A stretch of 38,402 bases of DNA from a virus. A model generated the notes under the pieces. The model was given only the letters and a program-made list of their open reading frames with translations, was not told the DNA's origin and did no database searches. Location of the stretch: IMG/VR virus record IMGVR_UViG_3300032898_000011, positions 1 through 38,402 of that record; one strand, given 5' to 3'. The position numbers were made by a program, and so were the translations under genes. How positions within the stretch are numbered: position 1 is the stretch's first letter; every line of letters starts with the position of its first letter. This document shows positions 24,534 through 32,521 of the stretch, one piece after another.

Positions 24534-24943
24534 CTCCCGCGAACTACATTCGCGCCCAGCTCGCCGAGCACTGCTTCATGGAGGCCGGTCACATGGGCGG
24601 CCTGAAGCCGATGCTGGCGATCGCGTTCATCGTGCGCAACCGTGTGCGCGCAGGATGGTACGGCGGCGACTGGATGCAGACGATCGAGAACCACTGGCAG
24701 GCATCGAGCCGCGAGCCTTACGAGAGGCCGCGGCCGAGCCTGCGCTCTCCCGACTTTCAGCAGCTTCTTTCCCGTATCGACGACATTCATACCGGGATGG
24801 AACCTGACGAGATGACTGCCGAAGGGCTGTATTACTGCGAGCTCCACTTAGTCGACCGCGTATGGTTTCGCGACAACATTCTGCGCAAGGGCGAAGAGCA
24901 CCCGCGCATTGCCAACGTGGGGCAGATGGTGATTTCGGCCTGA
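24530..24943 (+). CDS. cell wall hydrolase candidate, SleB-like
   Basis: 137 residues. The core CFMEAGHMGGLKPMLAIAFI followed by VRNRVRAGWYGGDW resembles the SleB-type hydrolase pattern, in which a glutamate precedes a GxxAVAxVxxNRV helix. The family cleaves peptidoglycan glycan strands. No signal peptide, and its place in the ejection/tail block rather than with the lysis genes, fit a virion-associated enzyme for entry. The match is by eye and distant. Confidence 0.5.
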   Translation: MTPANYIRAQLAEHCFMEAGHMGGLKPMLAIAFIVRNRVRAGWYGGDWMQTIENHWQASSREPYERPRPSLRSPDFQQLLSRIDDIHTGMEPDEMTAEGLYYCELHLVDRVWFRDNILRKGEEHPRIANVGQMVISA

Positions 24944-24956
24944 GAAAGAAACGACC

Positions 24957-25574
24957 ATGCAGACCCCCAACATCATCGTTTACGGAAACCTCTATGACCT
25001 CTCGGGGGTGACCGTCGCAGACTGCACCGTCGAGATCCTGCTCGCCGGCTTCGGCTCCCAGCTGCCCCGCGTCGCCGGCACTGCCATGCTCGCGCGCGTC
25101 GCGCCTCCTGCAACTACCGAAAGCGGAGTCTTCACCACGACGCTGTGGGGCAACGATGTCATCACGCCGGCCAACACGTTCTACGTCATCACGATTTTCG
25201 ACCCCGACGGCAACGTGATCCAGACCGGCAACTACCAGTTCACCGGCTCGGGCAGCTTCGACCTCAGCCTGCAGACGCCTTTCGATCCGGTCGCGCCGAT
25301 CCCGCCGATCCCGGTTCCCCCGGGCGACTATTTCGAATACGGCGAAGTGCCGAGCGGCGCGATCGACGGCACAAACGCCACCTTCACGCTTTCAAAGACG
25401 CCGGCGCCTGCGGCGTCCCATCGGCTTTACAAGAACGGCATACGCCTGATCCAGGGCGTGGCCTACTCGATTACCGGAGACACGATCACTTATGCGTCGG
25501 GCTTCCTCCCCCAGCCTGCTACTTCTGACTATCCTGCTGACACTCACATCTGCGATTACCAGTACGCCGTCTGA
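24957..25574 (+). CDS. small tail fiber-like or adaptor protein
   Basis: 205 residues, two beta domains. Residues 1-105 look Ig-like (IIVYGNLYDLSGVTVADCTV ... FYVITIFDPDGNVIQTGNYQ). After a proline hinge (PIPPIPVPPGD), residues about 120-205 are a second module (GTNATFTLSKTPAPAASHRL, YKNGIRLIQGVAYSITGDTI) of a type found at the base of phage fibers. The last 83 bases overlap the tailspike gene in another frame. A role attaching the tailspike is inferred from the order. Confidence 0.65.
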   Translation: MQTPNIIVYGNLYDLSGVTVADCTVEILLAGFGSQLPRVAGTAMLARVAPPATTESGVFTTTLWGNDVITPANTFYVITIFDPDGNVIQTGNYQFTGSGSFDLSLQTPFDPVAPIPPIPVPPGDYFEYGEVPSGAIDGTNATFTLSKTPAPAASHRLYKNGIRLIQGVAYSITGDTITYASGFLPQPATSDYPADTHICDYQYAV

Positions 25575-28572
25575 GGCGCACGCGCAGCAGATCAATCCGC
25601 ACCGCGATGTGAAATGGCCCAACAGCTGCAGCCTCGCGTCTTCGGTCTTCAATCCGCAGGCCGGAACCTGCGGCGGTCCGATCGACGCGACGCGCCAGGG
25701 GCGCGAGTTCAACATCATCGCCTACGGCGCGAAGCCGTGCCCGTTTGATTCGACCACTGCGATTCAGAACGCCATCAACGCGGCGGCCGGCGCGCCCGTC
25801 ATTCTCCCCGGCCCCGACCCGCTCTATCCCTCCATCTCCACAGGGAAGTGGTGTATCGCCGCGCCGCTGACCTCCTATGCGATTTCGACCACAGGCGCCT
25901 ATGTCGCAGGCCTGCGTCTCGAGGGCTCGGGCCACGGCGGAACACAGCTGCTCATGCTGTCCGGATGGACGCTCAATCCCACGGCCACCTTCCAGGGCTA
26001 CACGGTTTATCCCGCGCCCGCGATGGTGGATATCCAGGGGACGCCTACACCGTTAGTCGCCGGCGCCGGCTTCAAGCAGGGCGGCGACATCAGCAACATC
26101 GAATTTTCGACCTATGGCTGCGAGTCCCTCCCCGCGACGGGAGAACCTGCCTGCAGCCCGGTCACGGCGCCGAACTGGATCACCGGGAGCTATGACGGAG
26201 TAAGCGCCATCTCCATCGAGGGCATCTGGAACCTGATCATTCACGACGATACTTTCGAGTGGATGAGCGGGAGCAATGTCATTGCTCCGAACCGCCTCGA
26301 CATCAGCGCGGACGGCGACAACGACCAATCCTTCGGGACGCACATCGAGGCGAACCGGATGCTCTACGGCGCCGGCTGGGGCGTGAAGCTCGGGCAGAAC
26401 GTCTCTTACACGAAGATCGACAACGCCAACCTGATCGAGAACAATGCGCTCGGCGGCATTTATATAACTTCGCTCGATAACTGGGTGGAAGGGAATTCGA
26501 TCGATTCCAACGGCTGCGCCCAGTACTACCTCAGCGGCTCGGCCGGTTCGCCTGTTAGCTGCTCATCGAACCCGATCGGACCGGGGATCTATATCGGCCG
26601 CGACTTCGGCTCCGCGGCGCCTGGTCCCTACAACGATTCAATCATCAAGAACGAGCTCGACTCCAACGCGCAGGCCGCGATCTATATCGACAGCGTGAAC
26701 AACCTCACGGCCTGGAATAACCAGGGCTTCTTTCACGCCACCAGCTACCACTACAACAACACGTTCCCGGGACCGACGCAGGAACCCCCCAAGCAGATGT
26801 GGATGCTGGGCGGCGACGCTGCCACCAACGTAACCATCATCAATGATCTGCTTCGCTCCGATTACTACACGACTTCGGGGATCCCCGCGACTTCGCCGGC
26901 GCAGGGACCGAACGCGCTGCTCGATCCGGAAGTGACCGCGATCAACCTCGCTTACCCCAACACCTCGAAGCTGACGGCGATGGCGAACAGTTTTATGTCG
27001 TCATCCAACGCCGGCAACCTCACCGCCTACGCGCAGGGCGCGGGCGCTATCTGGGGTGCGCCGGTGATCAGCAGCAATTCGGTAAGCTCCTGGCCACTGG
27101 TCGCGCAGGGCGTCGGTTACTCGACGGCTCCGACGCTCTACGTCGTGGGCGGCGATTCGGCGTTTCAGAAGCCGACGCTGCTCACGCTGACCGAGAGCAA
27201 CGGCGCCCTCGCGACCTGCACCGTCGTACAGGGCGGCGGTCCGTACAACCGGATGCCGATGACCCTGGTGCAGGACAGCGAAGGAGGCAGCGGGTCGGGC
27301 GGCGCCATCACGCTTACTCTGTCGGGCTCCCCCGGGACTTACACGGTGCCGAGCGGCGGCTGCACCATTGCGAGCGCGGGCTCGGGCTATAGTCGCCCGA
27401 TCGCGGGTGTCGCTCCGGTCGGAAGCGACCAGCCACAGGTGACGGCGACGGCGACCATCGGCGCCCACCGCATTAAGATGAGCACCGGCGGTAACTACGG
27501 CACGTACACACCCGGGGCGCTGGCTCCCACCGGCTATTCGGTGGCGCTGAGCGATCCGACCGGTACCGGCTTCAACGGTGCTCCTGTCTTCGCGCCGGTG
27601 AACCTGAACCCCATCGGACAGTCGCCGAATCTCGTTTGGGAAATCGTTGCCGTAAAAATTCTGATGGGGCAGCACGGCTATAACTTCCAGAGCCTGGGCT
27701 CGGCCACGGTGAGCTTCACGCCGGCGCCGACCTGCAGCGGCTGCTCGGCCGCGACCGCGTCTGTAATCGCCGGCTACATGCTGGCGCCGAATCTCACCGT
27801 GACTCATGCCGGAACGATCGACGCCGGCACGACTCCGTGGATCGTTGCGACGAACACGGCTTACCCCAGCGTCAACACGAACGGCAATTCGATTAACGAT
27901 GGTGGGGTGGTGGTGACCTCCCCTACCGCGGCGCTGCCTCCGACCAATTCACTCACGCTGGACACTTCGCACAAGGACATCACTTTTGTTCGTACGGCGG
28001 GCAATACCCTCAGCATGTACTGCGGACCGCTGAACGCCAACGGCCTCCCCACCCAGCCCTGCTATCTGAACATCTTCAAATCGAACGACGGGACGAACAG
28101 CCAGTACCTGCAGTTCGATATGCAGCCCAGCCTGATCCAGATCCTGAGCTCGGGCGCGGGCAGCCCGGGCGCGGCCGGCCTGGAGATCGGCACAACCAAT
28201 TCGAACTCGTTCGAGGTAATCGTGAACAACTCCGCGCAGTGGATCGCGAACAGCCTCGGGGCGTGGACGCCGGGATCATCGAGCAACACTGCGACCCTCG
28301 GCGACACCGCGCATCCGGTGAACGGCGGCGCGATCTTCGGCCCCAGCGCCCCGCTGGCTTTCTATAACGGCGCGTCGATCGACGCGGGCGTATCGCGCGG
28401 CGGCGTCGATCAGGTGAACGTCGGCAACGGGACGGCCGGCGATGCCTCGGGCAAGATCGACGCCACCACCTACATCACGCCCAGCGGCAACGGCTTCACC
28501 GGGACCAAGACGGCCGGCAGCTGCGTGCTGACGTTCTCCGGTGGAATCGTCATCAGCGTTTCAGGCTGCTAA
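25492..28572 (+). CDS. tailspike with right-handed beta-helix and N-terminal signal peptide
   Basis: 1026 residues. The N-terminus is a clear Sec-type signal: MRRASSP, a leucine-rich core (residues 9-22) and AHA before Q32. Next comes EFNIIAYGAKPCPFDSTTAI (about 72-91), the usual start of phage pectate-lyase-like beta-helices, then many short rungs (NLIIHDDTF, NVSYTKIDNANLIENNALGG, NSIDSN, NNLTAWNN). The C-terminal 200 residues are a glycine-rich beta region. It probably binds or cleaves surface polysaccharide. The overlap of 83 bases with the gene before, and the secretion signal on a virion protein, are both unusual; no later start avoids the signal without cutting into the fold. Confidence 0.8.
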   Translation: MRRASSPSLLLLTILLTLTSAITSTPSEAHAQQINPHRDVKWPNSCSLASSVFNPQAGTCGGPIDATRQGREFNIIAYGAKPCPFDSTTAIQNAINAAAGAPVILPGPDPLYPSISTGKWCIAAPLTSYAISTTGAYVAGLRLEGSGHGGTQLLMLSGWTLNPTATFQGYTVYPAPAMVDIQGTPTPLVAGAGFKQGGDISNIEFSTYGCESLPATGEPACSPVTAPNWITGSYDGVSAISIEGIWNLIIHDDTFEWMSGSNVIAPNRLDISADGDNDQSFGTHIEANRMLYGAGWGVKLGQNVSYTKIDNANLIENNALGGIYITSLDNWVEGNSIDSNGCAQYYLSGSAGSPVSCSSNPIGPGIYIGRDFGSAAPGPYNDSIIKNELDSNAQAAIYIDSVNNLTAWNNQGFFHATSYHYNNTFPGPTQEPPKQMWMLGGDAATNVTIINDLLRSDYYTTSGIPATSPAQGPNALLDPEVTAINLAYPNTSKLTAMANSFMSSSNAGNLTAYAQGAGAIWGAPVISSNSVSSWPLVAQGVGYSTAPTLYVVGGDSAFQKPTLLTLTESNGALATCTVVQGGGPYNRMPMTLVQDSEGGSGSGGAITLTLSGSPGTYTVPSGGCTIASAGSGYSRPIAGVAPVGSDQPQVTATATIGAHRIKMSTGGNYGTYTPGALAPTGYSVALSDPTGTGFNGAPVFAPVNLNPIGQSPNLVWEIVAVKILMGQHGYNFQSLGSATVSFTPAPTCSGCSAATASVIAGYMLAPNLTVTHAGTIDAGTTPWIVATNTAYPSVNTNGNSINDGGVVVTSPTAALPPTNSLTLDTSHKDITFVRTAGNTLSMYCGPLNANGLPTQPCYLNIFKSNDGTNSQYLQFDMQPSLIQILSSGAGSPGAAGLEIGTTNSNSFEVIVNNSAQWIANSLGAWTPGSSSNTATLGDTAHPVNGGAIFGPSAPLAFYNGASIDAGVSRGGVDQVNVGNGTAGDASGKIDATTYITPSGNGFTGTKTAGSCVLTFSGGIVISVSGC

Positions 28573-28599
28573 CTCAAAAGGAAAGGAAAAACAAATTCG

Positions 28600-29562
28600 A
28601 TGAAGTACCTCGCAAAAGTTCTGATCGGCGCCCTCCTCGCCGTCGCCGGCATCCTGCCTGCGGCGGCACAGGCGCCCCCCAGCTGGAGCCCGATGAATGG
28701 AACTCCCACCTATAACTTCGGCCTGCAGGCTCCCGGCACTTTCGCCGCATGCCTGCCGATCCCGACCGTCGCGACCACGCTGAACGCGCGGCTGACCGAC
28801 GCCGGCATAACTGCGACTTATACCTTCGGGATCTACACCAGCGCATCGTGCACGGGGTCCTATACGCTCTGCGGATCGACGGTGACGGTGAGCTCCGGAG
28901 GATCGGCGACTGCAACCTGCTCACTCGCAACCGCGGGCGCCGCGTACATGGAAGTGCAGGCGACGGGCGGCTCCGGACACGCTAACGGTGTGGTTACGGC
29001 GCTGAGCTCCATCGCGAGCTTCAATGCGTGGCTGCTCGGGGGGTACCCTGTAAATTTTCAATCGCCCGCTGCCGGCCAGGTTCCATGCTTCGGCGGCGGG
29101 CAGATCGTGAACTGCTCGCCGGCATGGACGCAGAGATTCGGATTCTCCTATGGACCGATACCGACCCCTGCGGCGGCCGGAACTTACTGGATGGGCGCAG
29201 ACGGCGCATCGAGTGTGCCGGTTTCCGGGGCATCGCCGGCGGCGGCGTGGCCGGCCGTGGCGCCGGCCGCCTGTACGCTGCGCGCGGTTAAGTACTACAC
29301 GCTGCGCTCCGGCACTGCGGACACCGGAACGAACAACGTAACGCTGACGGTCTACGATGTCACCACCAGCACGAACTTCACTGACACGCAGGCAACGGTG
29401 GCGTTCAACGGCTCCGCTGATCCGACCATTGCGCCGCTGACCGGCCTTTCCTCCGATGCGATCGCGCAGAGCGATCAGCTCGAGGTAAAGCTGGCCATGC
29501 CCTCGAGCTGGACCACGCAGCCCACCAACGTCTATTTCGCAGCGCAGACATTCTGTTACTGA
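28600..29562 (+). CDS. exported or virion fiber-like protein with signal peptide
   Basis: 320 residues. MKYLAKVLIGALLAVAGILP followed by AAAQA is a textbook Sec signal (cleavage likely after residue 25). The mature part is beta-rich with two modules: about 30-120 (ATYTFGIYTSASCTGSYTLC and so on) and about 185-320 (NNVTLTVYDVTTSTNF, ending TNVYFAAQTFCY). It resembles C-terminal fiber or receptor modules. AAAAGGAAAGGA lies upstream of the ATG. It is the last gene before the structural terminator. Confidence 0.7.
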   Translation: MKYLAKVLIGALLAVAGILPAAAQAPPSWSPMNGTPTYNFGLQAPGTFAACLPIPTVATTLNARLTDAGITATYTFGIYTSASCTGSYTLCGSTVTVSSGGSATATCSLATAGAAYMEVQATGGSGHANGVVTALSSIASFNAWLLGGYPVNFQSPAAGQVPCFGGGQIVNCSPAWTQRFGFSYGPIPTPAAAGTYWMGADGASSVPVSGASPAAAWPAVAPAACTLRAVKYYTLRSGTADTGTNNVTLTVYDVTTSTNFTDTQATVAFNGSADPTIAPLTGLSSDAIAQSDQLEVKLAMPSSWTTQPTNVYFAAQTFCY

Positions 29563-29598
29563 AGTTTGGTTTTATCGTCGGGTGCCCTTGACGATTTC

Positions 29599-29632
29599 GG
29601 GACCGCCACGTTCGGGCGGTCCCTTTTCTTTT
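29599..29632 (+). terminator. rho-independent terminator of the structural operon
   Basis: GGGACCGCC (29599-29607), a 7-base loop, GGCGGTCCC (29615-29623), then TTTTCTTTT. A textbook terminator, 37 bases after the last structural gene. Confidence 0.92.
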
Positions 29633-29712
29633 GTGTGCATATCCGCTGCAACATTCGCAGCATTTACCCGCGCGCGCGTACTTAGTACCTTTCGCGCAGG
29701 ACACTCCCCCCG
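29633..29712 (+). promoter_or_regulatory. leader of the lysis genes
   Basis: 80 bases between the terminator and the first lysis gene. Contains the inverted repeat GTACT-T-AGTAC at about 29679-29689 and a C-tract directly before the ATG. A promoter for the lysis set should lie here, but none is clear. Confidence 0.35.
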
Positions 29713-29994
29713 ATGCCCCACTTAGAGAAAGAACTGCAGGAACCCGAGAGCACGAAGCTGCTCCGGGAAATCGCAGTCAACACACACACACTTTGCGTCA
29801 AGATGCTGGGCTCATCCGATCCGGACGAAGAGAGCCCGACCGGGCGCCTCCCTCTGGTTGAGGCGAAAGCGGAATCGGCACATCGGCGGATCGACAACGC
29901 CAATAAAAAGATCGATGACCTCAAGGTGCGCATGGCGTACTACAGCGGCGCCGCGGCCGTCGTCGTCGTGCTGATTCGGGTGGTCTTCAAATGA
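29713..29994 (+). CDS. XhlA-like membrane protein, lysis accessory or holin candidate
   Basis: 93 residues. The N-terminal two thirds are charged and helical with a short coiled coil (EAKAESAHRRIDNANKKIDD); the C-terminus is one transmembrane helix (YYSGAAAVVVVLIRVVF). This is the layout of the haemolysin XhlA group found with phage lysis genes. Its leader is C-rich (CTCCCCCCG) without a Shine-Dalgarno. ATGA overlap with the endolysin gene supports a lysis role. Confidence 0.65.
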   Translation: MPHLEKELQEPESTKLLREIAVNTHTLCVKMLGSSDPDEESPTGRLPLVEAKAESAHRRIDNANKKIDDLKVRMAYYSGAAAVVVVLIRVVFK

Positions 29995-30410
29995 ACAAGC
30001 TAACTTTTCTCGAAGCGGTCGCGCGCGAAGAAGGCTTCGGCGTTCAGGGCTCGCGGCCGACGCGCAACAACAACCCCGGCGACCTCGAGTTCGGTCCGGA
30101 GGCAGAACGCTTCGGCGCGCTGCGCGGGGATCCGCGCTTTGCCGTGTTTCCGGACGTGGCCACCGGATACCGCGCGCTGCGCAGCTGGTTCCTCGTGCCG
30201 GCGAAGTTCAACGAGCACGGCGACCTCGTCGCCGGCTATCACGGCGCGAAGATTTCGCAGGTCATCGCGCGCTTCGCGCCGGCCACCGAGAACAACGTGC
30301 GCCGCTACATCGCGACGGTGTGCGCGTTCGCCGAGCTGGATCCCGCCGAGCTCCTGACCGAAGAGATCCTCGCGCTGCCGATCGTGGCCGGCGAAGAGGT
30401 ACACGCGTGA
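29991..30410 (+). CDS. endolysin, lysozyme-like fold
   Basis: 139 residues. Motifs RNNNPGDLEFG and FAVFPDVATGYRAL, then ISQVIARFAPATENNVRRYI, belong to a well known phage family of lysozyme-like muramidases (NNPGN...FAVF...G..A......YAP..EN). The catalytic glutamate is expected near EEGFG. The enzyme cleaves peptidoglycan. There is no signal peptide, so release depends on a holin. It is coupled to genes on both sides. Confidence 0.8.
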   Translation: MNKLTFLEAVAREEGFGVQGSRPTRNNNPGDLEFGPEAERFGALRGDPRFAVFPDVATGYRALRSWFLVPAKFNEHGDLVAGYHGAKISQVIARFAPATENNVRRYIATVCAFAELDPAELLTEEILALPIVAGEEVHA

Positions 30411-30655
30411 CCGTCACTCGCCCGCAGAATTTCTCGCCGGCCGAGCTCGCGCTCATGCTGGGCGCCGCGCTTGCGATCGGCGCCTGCCTGGTGCCCGTCG
30501 ACGCGGGAACCCGCAATCAGGTTTTTCAGATCGCCGGCAACCTCGTTACCGGCGCGTTCGCGCTGCTCTATGCAGGGCATAACCCGGCCCTCCCCCCGCC
30601 GCGAACGAACGCCCCCGCGGAGGTTCCTCAGACCGCCGCGGGGGAGCACCCATAG
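30407..30655 (+). CDS. holin candidate
   Basis: 82 residues from a GTG overlapping the endolysin stop. Two hydrophobic segments (ELALMLGAALAIGACLVPV and VFQIAGNLVTGAFALLYAG), a short polar turn between them, and a proline-rich polar tail: a small two-helix membrane protein next to the endolysin, as expected for a class II holin. Confidence 0.65.
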   Translation: MTVTRPQNFSPAELALMLGAALAIGACLVPVDAGTRNQVFQIAGNLVTGAFALLYAGHNPALPPPRTNAPAEVPQTAAGEHP

Positions 30656-30693
30656 CAGTACTCACCCATTTCACTCAGGAGAAAAACTCCCCT

Positions 30694-31326
30694 ATGGCAA
30701 CCGCAACATTGCCCGTAAGCACGACCGCCACCACCACCGCCACCAAAGCGCACAAAAGCTTTTTGCAGAAGATCGAAGGCGCCCCGCACACCTTCGCCAG
30801 CTGGTTCACCAAGGAATGGAAAAAGCTGTATGCAGCGCAGCCGAAGATCGAACAGGTAGCGGATGCCGTTCTGAAGTATGCCGGCCCCGCCCTGCAGATC
30901 GCAGCGACGGCCGTCGCCGGAGCTCCGGGGGGCGCGGCGGTCTCCGCAGTGCTCGCCGATGCGCAGACATCGATCGCGGCCGTCTCCGGCCTGGTCGCGG
31001 ACTTCGGCGCTACGCCCACTGCCGCCTCAGTCATCAGCGGCGTACAGGCCAACCTGCAGCAGCTGCTCGCTGCCGAGAAGATCACCAATCCGCAGAGCCA
31101 GGCAGCGGTCGAGAAAGTTGTTACCGAGCTCGAAGCACTCGGCAGCGCGATCAGCGCGGCCGTCTCCGCCGCGCAGGCCTCGGCGAGCACGCCTGCGTCG
31201 ACCAGCTCGGCCTCGAGCGTGGCGCCGGTCGTTGATATCTCGGTCGATCAGATCCCCGGTACCGCCGTCGAAAGCGGCGAACTGGTGGAGAAGGCCTCGG
31301 CCGTGCAGGTCCTCACCCAGCAGTAA
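30694..31326 (+). CDS. alanine-rich hypothetical protein in the lysis region
   Basis: 210 residues. A threonine/alanine-rich N-terminus, a basic amphipathic part (FLQKIEGAPHTFASWFTKEWKK), then long alanine-rich weakly hydrophobic helices (about 60-170) and a serine-rich, disordered linker. AGGAG is upstream of the ATG. It resembles helical membrane-active proteins but has no clean transmembrane segment. The lysis position is the only guide. Confidence 0.6.
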   Translation: MATATLPVSTTATTTATKAHKSFLQKIEGAPHTFASWFTKEWKKLYAAQPKIEQVADAVLKYAGPALQIAATAVAGAPGGAAVSAVLADAQTSIAAVSGLVADFGATPTAASVISGVQANLQQLLAAEKITNPQSQAAVEKVVTELEALGSAISAAVSAAQASASTPASTSSASSVAPVVDISVDQIPGTAVESGELVEKASAVQVLTQQ

Positions 31327-31344
31327 GCACAACCAAACCCGGGG

Positions 31345-31376
31345 GGCGCGTCAAACCAGGCGCGCCTCTGCCTTTT
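31345..31376 (+). terminator. terminator-like hairpin in lysis region
   Basis: GGCGCG (31345-31350) and CGCGCC (31361-31366) with a 10-base loop, followed by TCTGCCTTTT. Possible weak rho-independent terminator between the alanine-rich gene and the papain-like gene. Confidence 0.5.
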
Positions 31377-31389
31377 CGGAGGAAAGCGA

Positions 31390-31875
31390 ATGAAGTACTT
31401 CTATCTGCTGCGATTCATCAACGGCGCCGGCTTCGTCTCTGCGGCGATTGATTGGGCGACTAACTCGCTGTGGGATCACACCGAAGGCGCCTTCATGGTC
31501 GAGAGCAATTTCGTCACCGGCTGGATCGGCGCGCACGACAAAGGCGGCGTCGAGGAGCGACCGCTCGACTACTGCAGGCCCACGCGCGAACGGCGCTACC
31601 GGCTGGAACTGACGGCCGAGCAATACACGAAGATGCGGGCTTTCGCGAAAGCGAAGATCGGGACGCCGTACAACTTCGCCGACATCCTCGGCCTGCTGGT
31701 GCATGAGCGCCACATCGAGAGTGCGCACCGCGAAATCTGCAGCCAGTTCCAGATCGACCTGTGCGACGCGGGCGGGATCTGGCTGCTGAACGTCGAACCC
31801 GAATACAACTACCTCATCACGCCGGAGACGCTGCACCTGTCGCCGGTCCTGCGCGGTCGCGGCGCTGCGGTATAG
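31390..31875 (+). CDS. permuted papain-like hydrolase, NlpC/P60 (YiiX) type
   Basis: 161 residues. The order is that of the permuted NlpC/P60 superfamily: a helix (GFVSAAIDWATNSLWDH) with the conserved histidine in DHTEGAF, strands FMVESNFVTGWIG, a GTPYNFADILG segment as in the canonical family's GTPY/KW motif, and ICSQFQIDLC supplying the cysteine. Such proteins cleave or remodel peptides or lipid-linked groups. GGAGGAAAGCG precedes the ATG. Being the last gene of the lysis block, it may assist lysis or act in the virion. Confidence 0.65.
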   Translation: MKYFYLLRFINGAGFVSAAIDWATNSLWDHTEGAFMVESNFVTGWIGAHDKGGVEERPLDYCRPTRERRYRLELTAEQYTKMRAFAKAKIGTPYNFADILGLLVHERHIESAHREICSQFQIDLCDAGGIWLLNVEPEYNYLITPETLHLSPVLRGRGAAV

Positions 31876-31882
31876 TTAGGCC

Positions 31883-32167
31883 GTGGATCGCTCCACAACC
31901 GCACATTGCTCAAAACCCCGGTCCCGCTTCGAGCGCGATCGGGGCATTTCTTTTTCGAGGCAGGGATGCGCGCGCGCCGAGACGGTCGGTTGCGAATTCT
32001 GCACGCGCCGGCACACCGGGCGGATTCGAGCCCAGGACCGAAAAGATACCTACAGATGCTGCGCGCTCTGCTATTGGGCGCTGGTGCGGTGGACCGCTGA
32101 CGGTTCACCCTGGCGCTATGACGGCCGATGCAATGGCGCTAGAACTGCCAGCGTCGCGGGGACGTGA
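31883..32167 (+). CDS. possible small cysteine-rich protein, doubtful start
   Basis: A GTG-started frame of 94 residues. The last 60 look protein-like: GCEFCTRRHTGRIRAQDRKD, then TYRCCALCYWALVRW, suggesting a zinc site. Against it: the first part crosses a terminator hairpin at 31916-31955, no ribosome site is visible, and its end overlaps the convergent minus-strand gene by 29 bases. It may be a remnant or start further in with a rare codon. Confidence 0.3.
   Translation: MDRSTTAHCSKPRSRFERDRGISFSRQGCARAETVGCEFCTRRHTGRIRAQDRKDTYRCCALCYWALVRWTADGSPWRYDGRCNGARTASVAGT
31916..31955 (+). terminator. terminator after the papain-like gene
   Basis: CCCCG (31916-31920) pairs with CGGGG (31940-31944), with an inner CGCT-TCG-AGCG stem, followed by CATTTCTTTTT. 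It closes the plus-strand transcript where it meets the convergent minus-strand operon. Confidence 0.75.
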
Positions 32168-32327
32168 GCAGATCGAGCACGGCCTGGTTGGCCATCTGCA
32201 GCGCGATCCGCTCGACACTGTCGTCCGGGCGCTGGTAGTCGGTGCAGCTGCACTCCTCGGGAGTGCGAGCCCACTTGGGGATATTCGTCGCCTGCACCTT
32301 TCCGCAGTTACCGCAGATCGTTTTCAT
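32139..32327 (-). CDS. small zinc-ribbon-like protein
   Basis: 62 residues. CGNC near the N-terminus and CSC after about 20 residues could bind zinc; the C-terminal half is helical. ATGA overlap with the gene upstream. Last gene of the right-hand minus operon. Confidence 0.7.
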   Translation of the reverse strand: MKTICGNCGKVQATNIPKWARTPEECSCTDYQRPDDSVERIALQMANQAVLDLLTSPRRWQF

Positions 32328-32521
32328 CTCTCGTGCCTCAGCGGGAAGTTGATGTTGAGCGTCACCTCGACGGTGGCGCCGAGTCTCTCGAGCTCCGCGG
32401 CGGTGTTGTAGATCCGCGTGGTCACATCCTGCAGCTGGTCGACCTGGGCGTGGCTGAGCCCGAGCTCGAGCAGCTGCGCGCGCGTGAGGCGCGGATCAAG
32501 ACGTGTACGGCAGCGGGGCAT
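32324..32521 (-). CDS. small helical protein
   Basis: 65 residues, mostly one or two helices (TRAQLLELGLSHAQVDQLQD) then a strand (ATVEVTLNINF). It overlaps the capsid-mimic gene by 26 bases. Not recognised. Confidence 0.65.
   Translation of the reverse strand: MPRCRTRLDPRLTRAQLLELGLSHAQVDQLQDVTTRIYNTAAELERLGATVEVTLNINFPLRHER

Noticed and set aside
29599-29632. Attachment site core next to the terminator
   Set aside because: No integrase, tRNA gene or duplicated core is visible in the window.
31990-32060. tRNA-like stretch with GGATTCGAGCCC resembling a T-arm
   Set aside because: No acceptor stem, D-arm or anticodon arm can be drawn around it, and the T-loop lacks the normal form.
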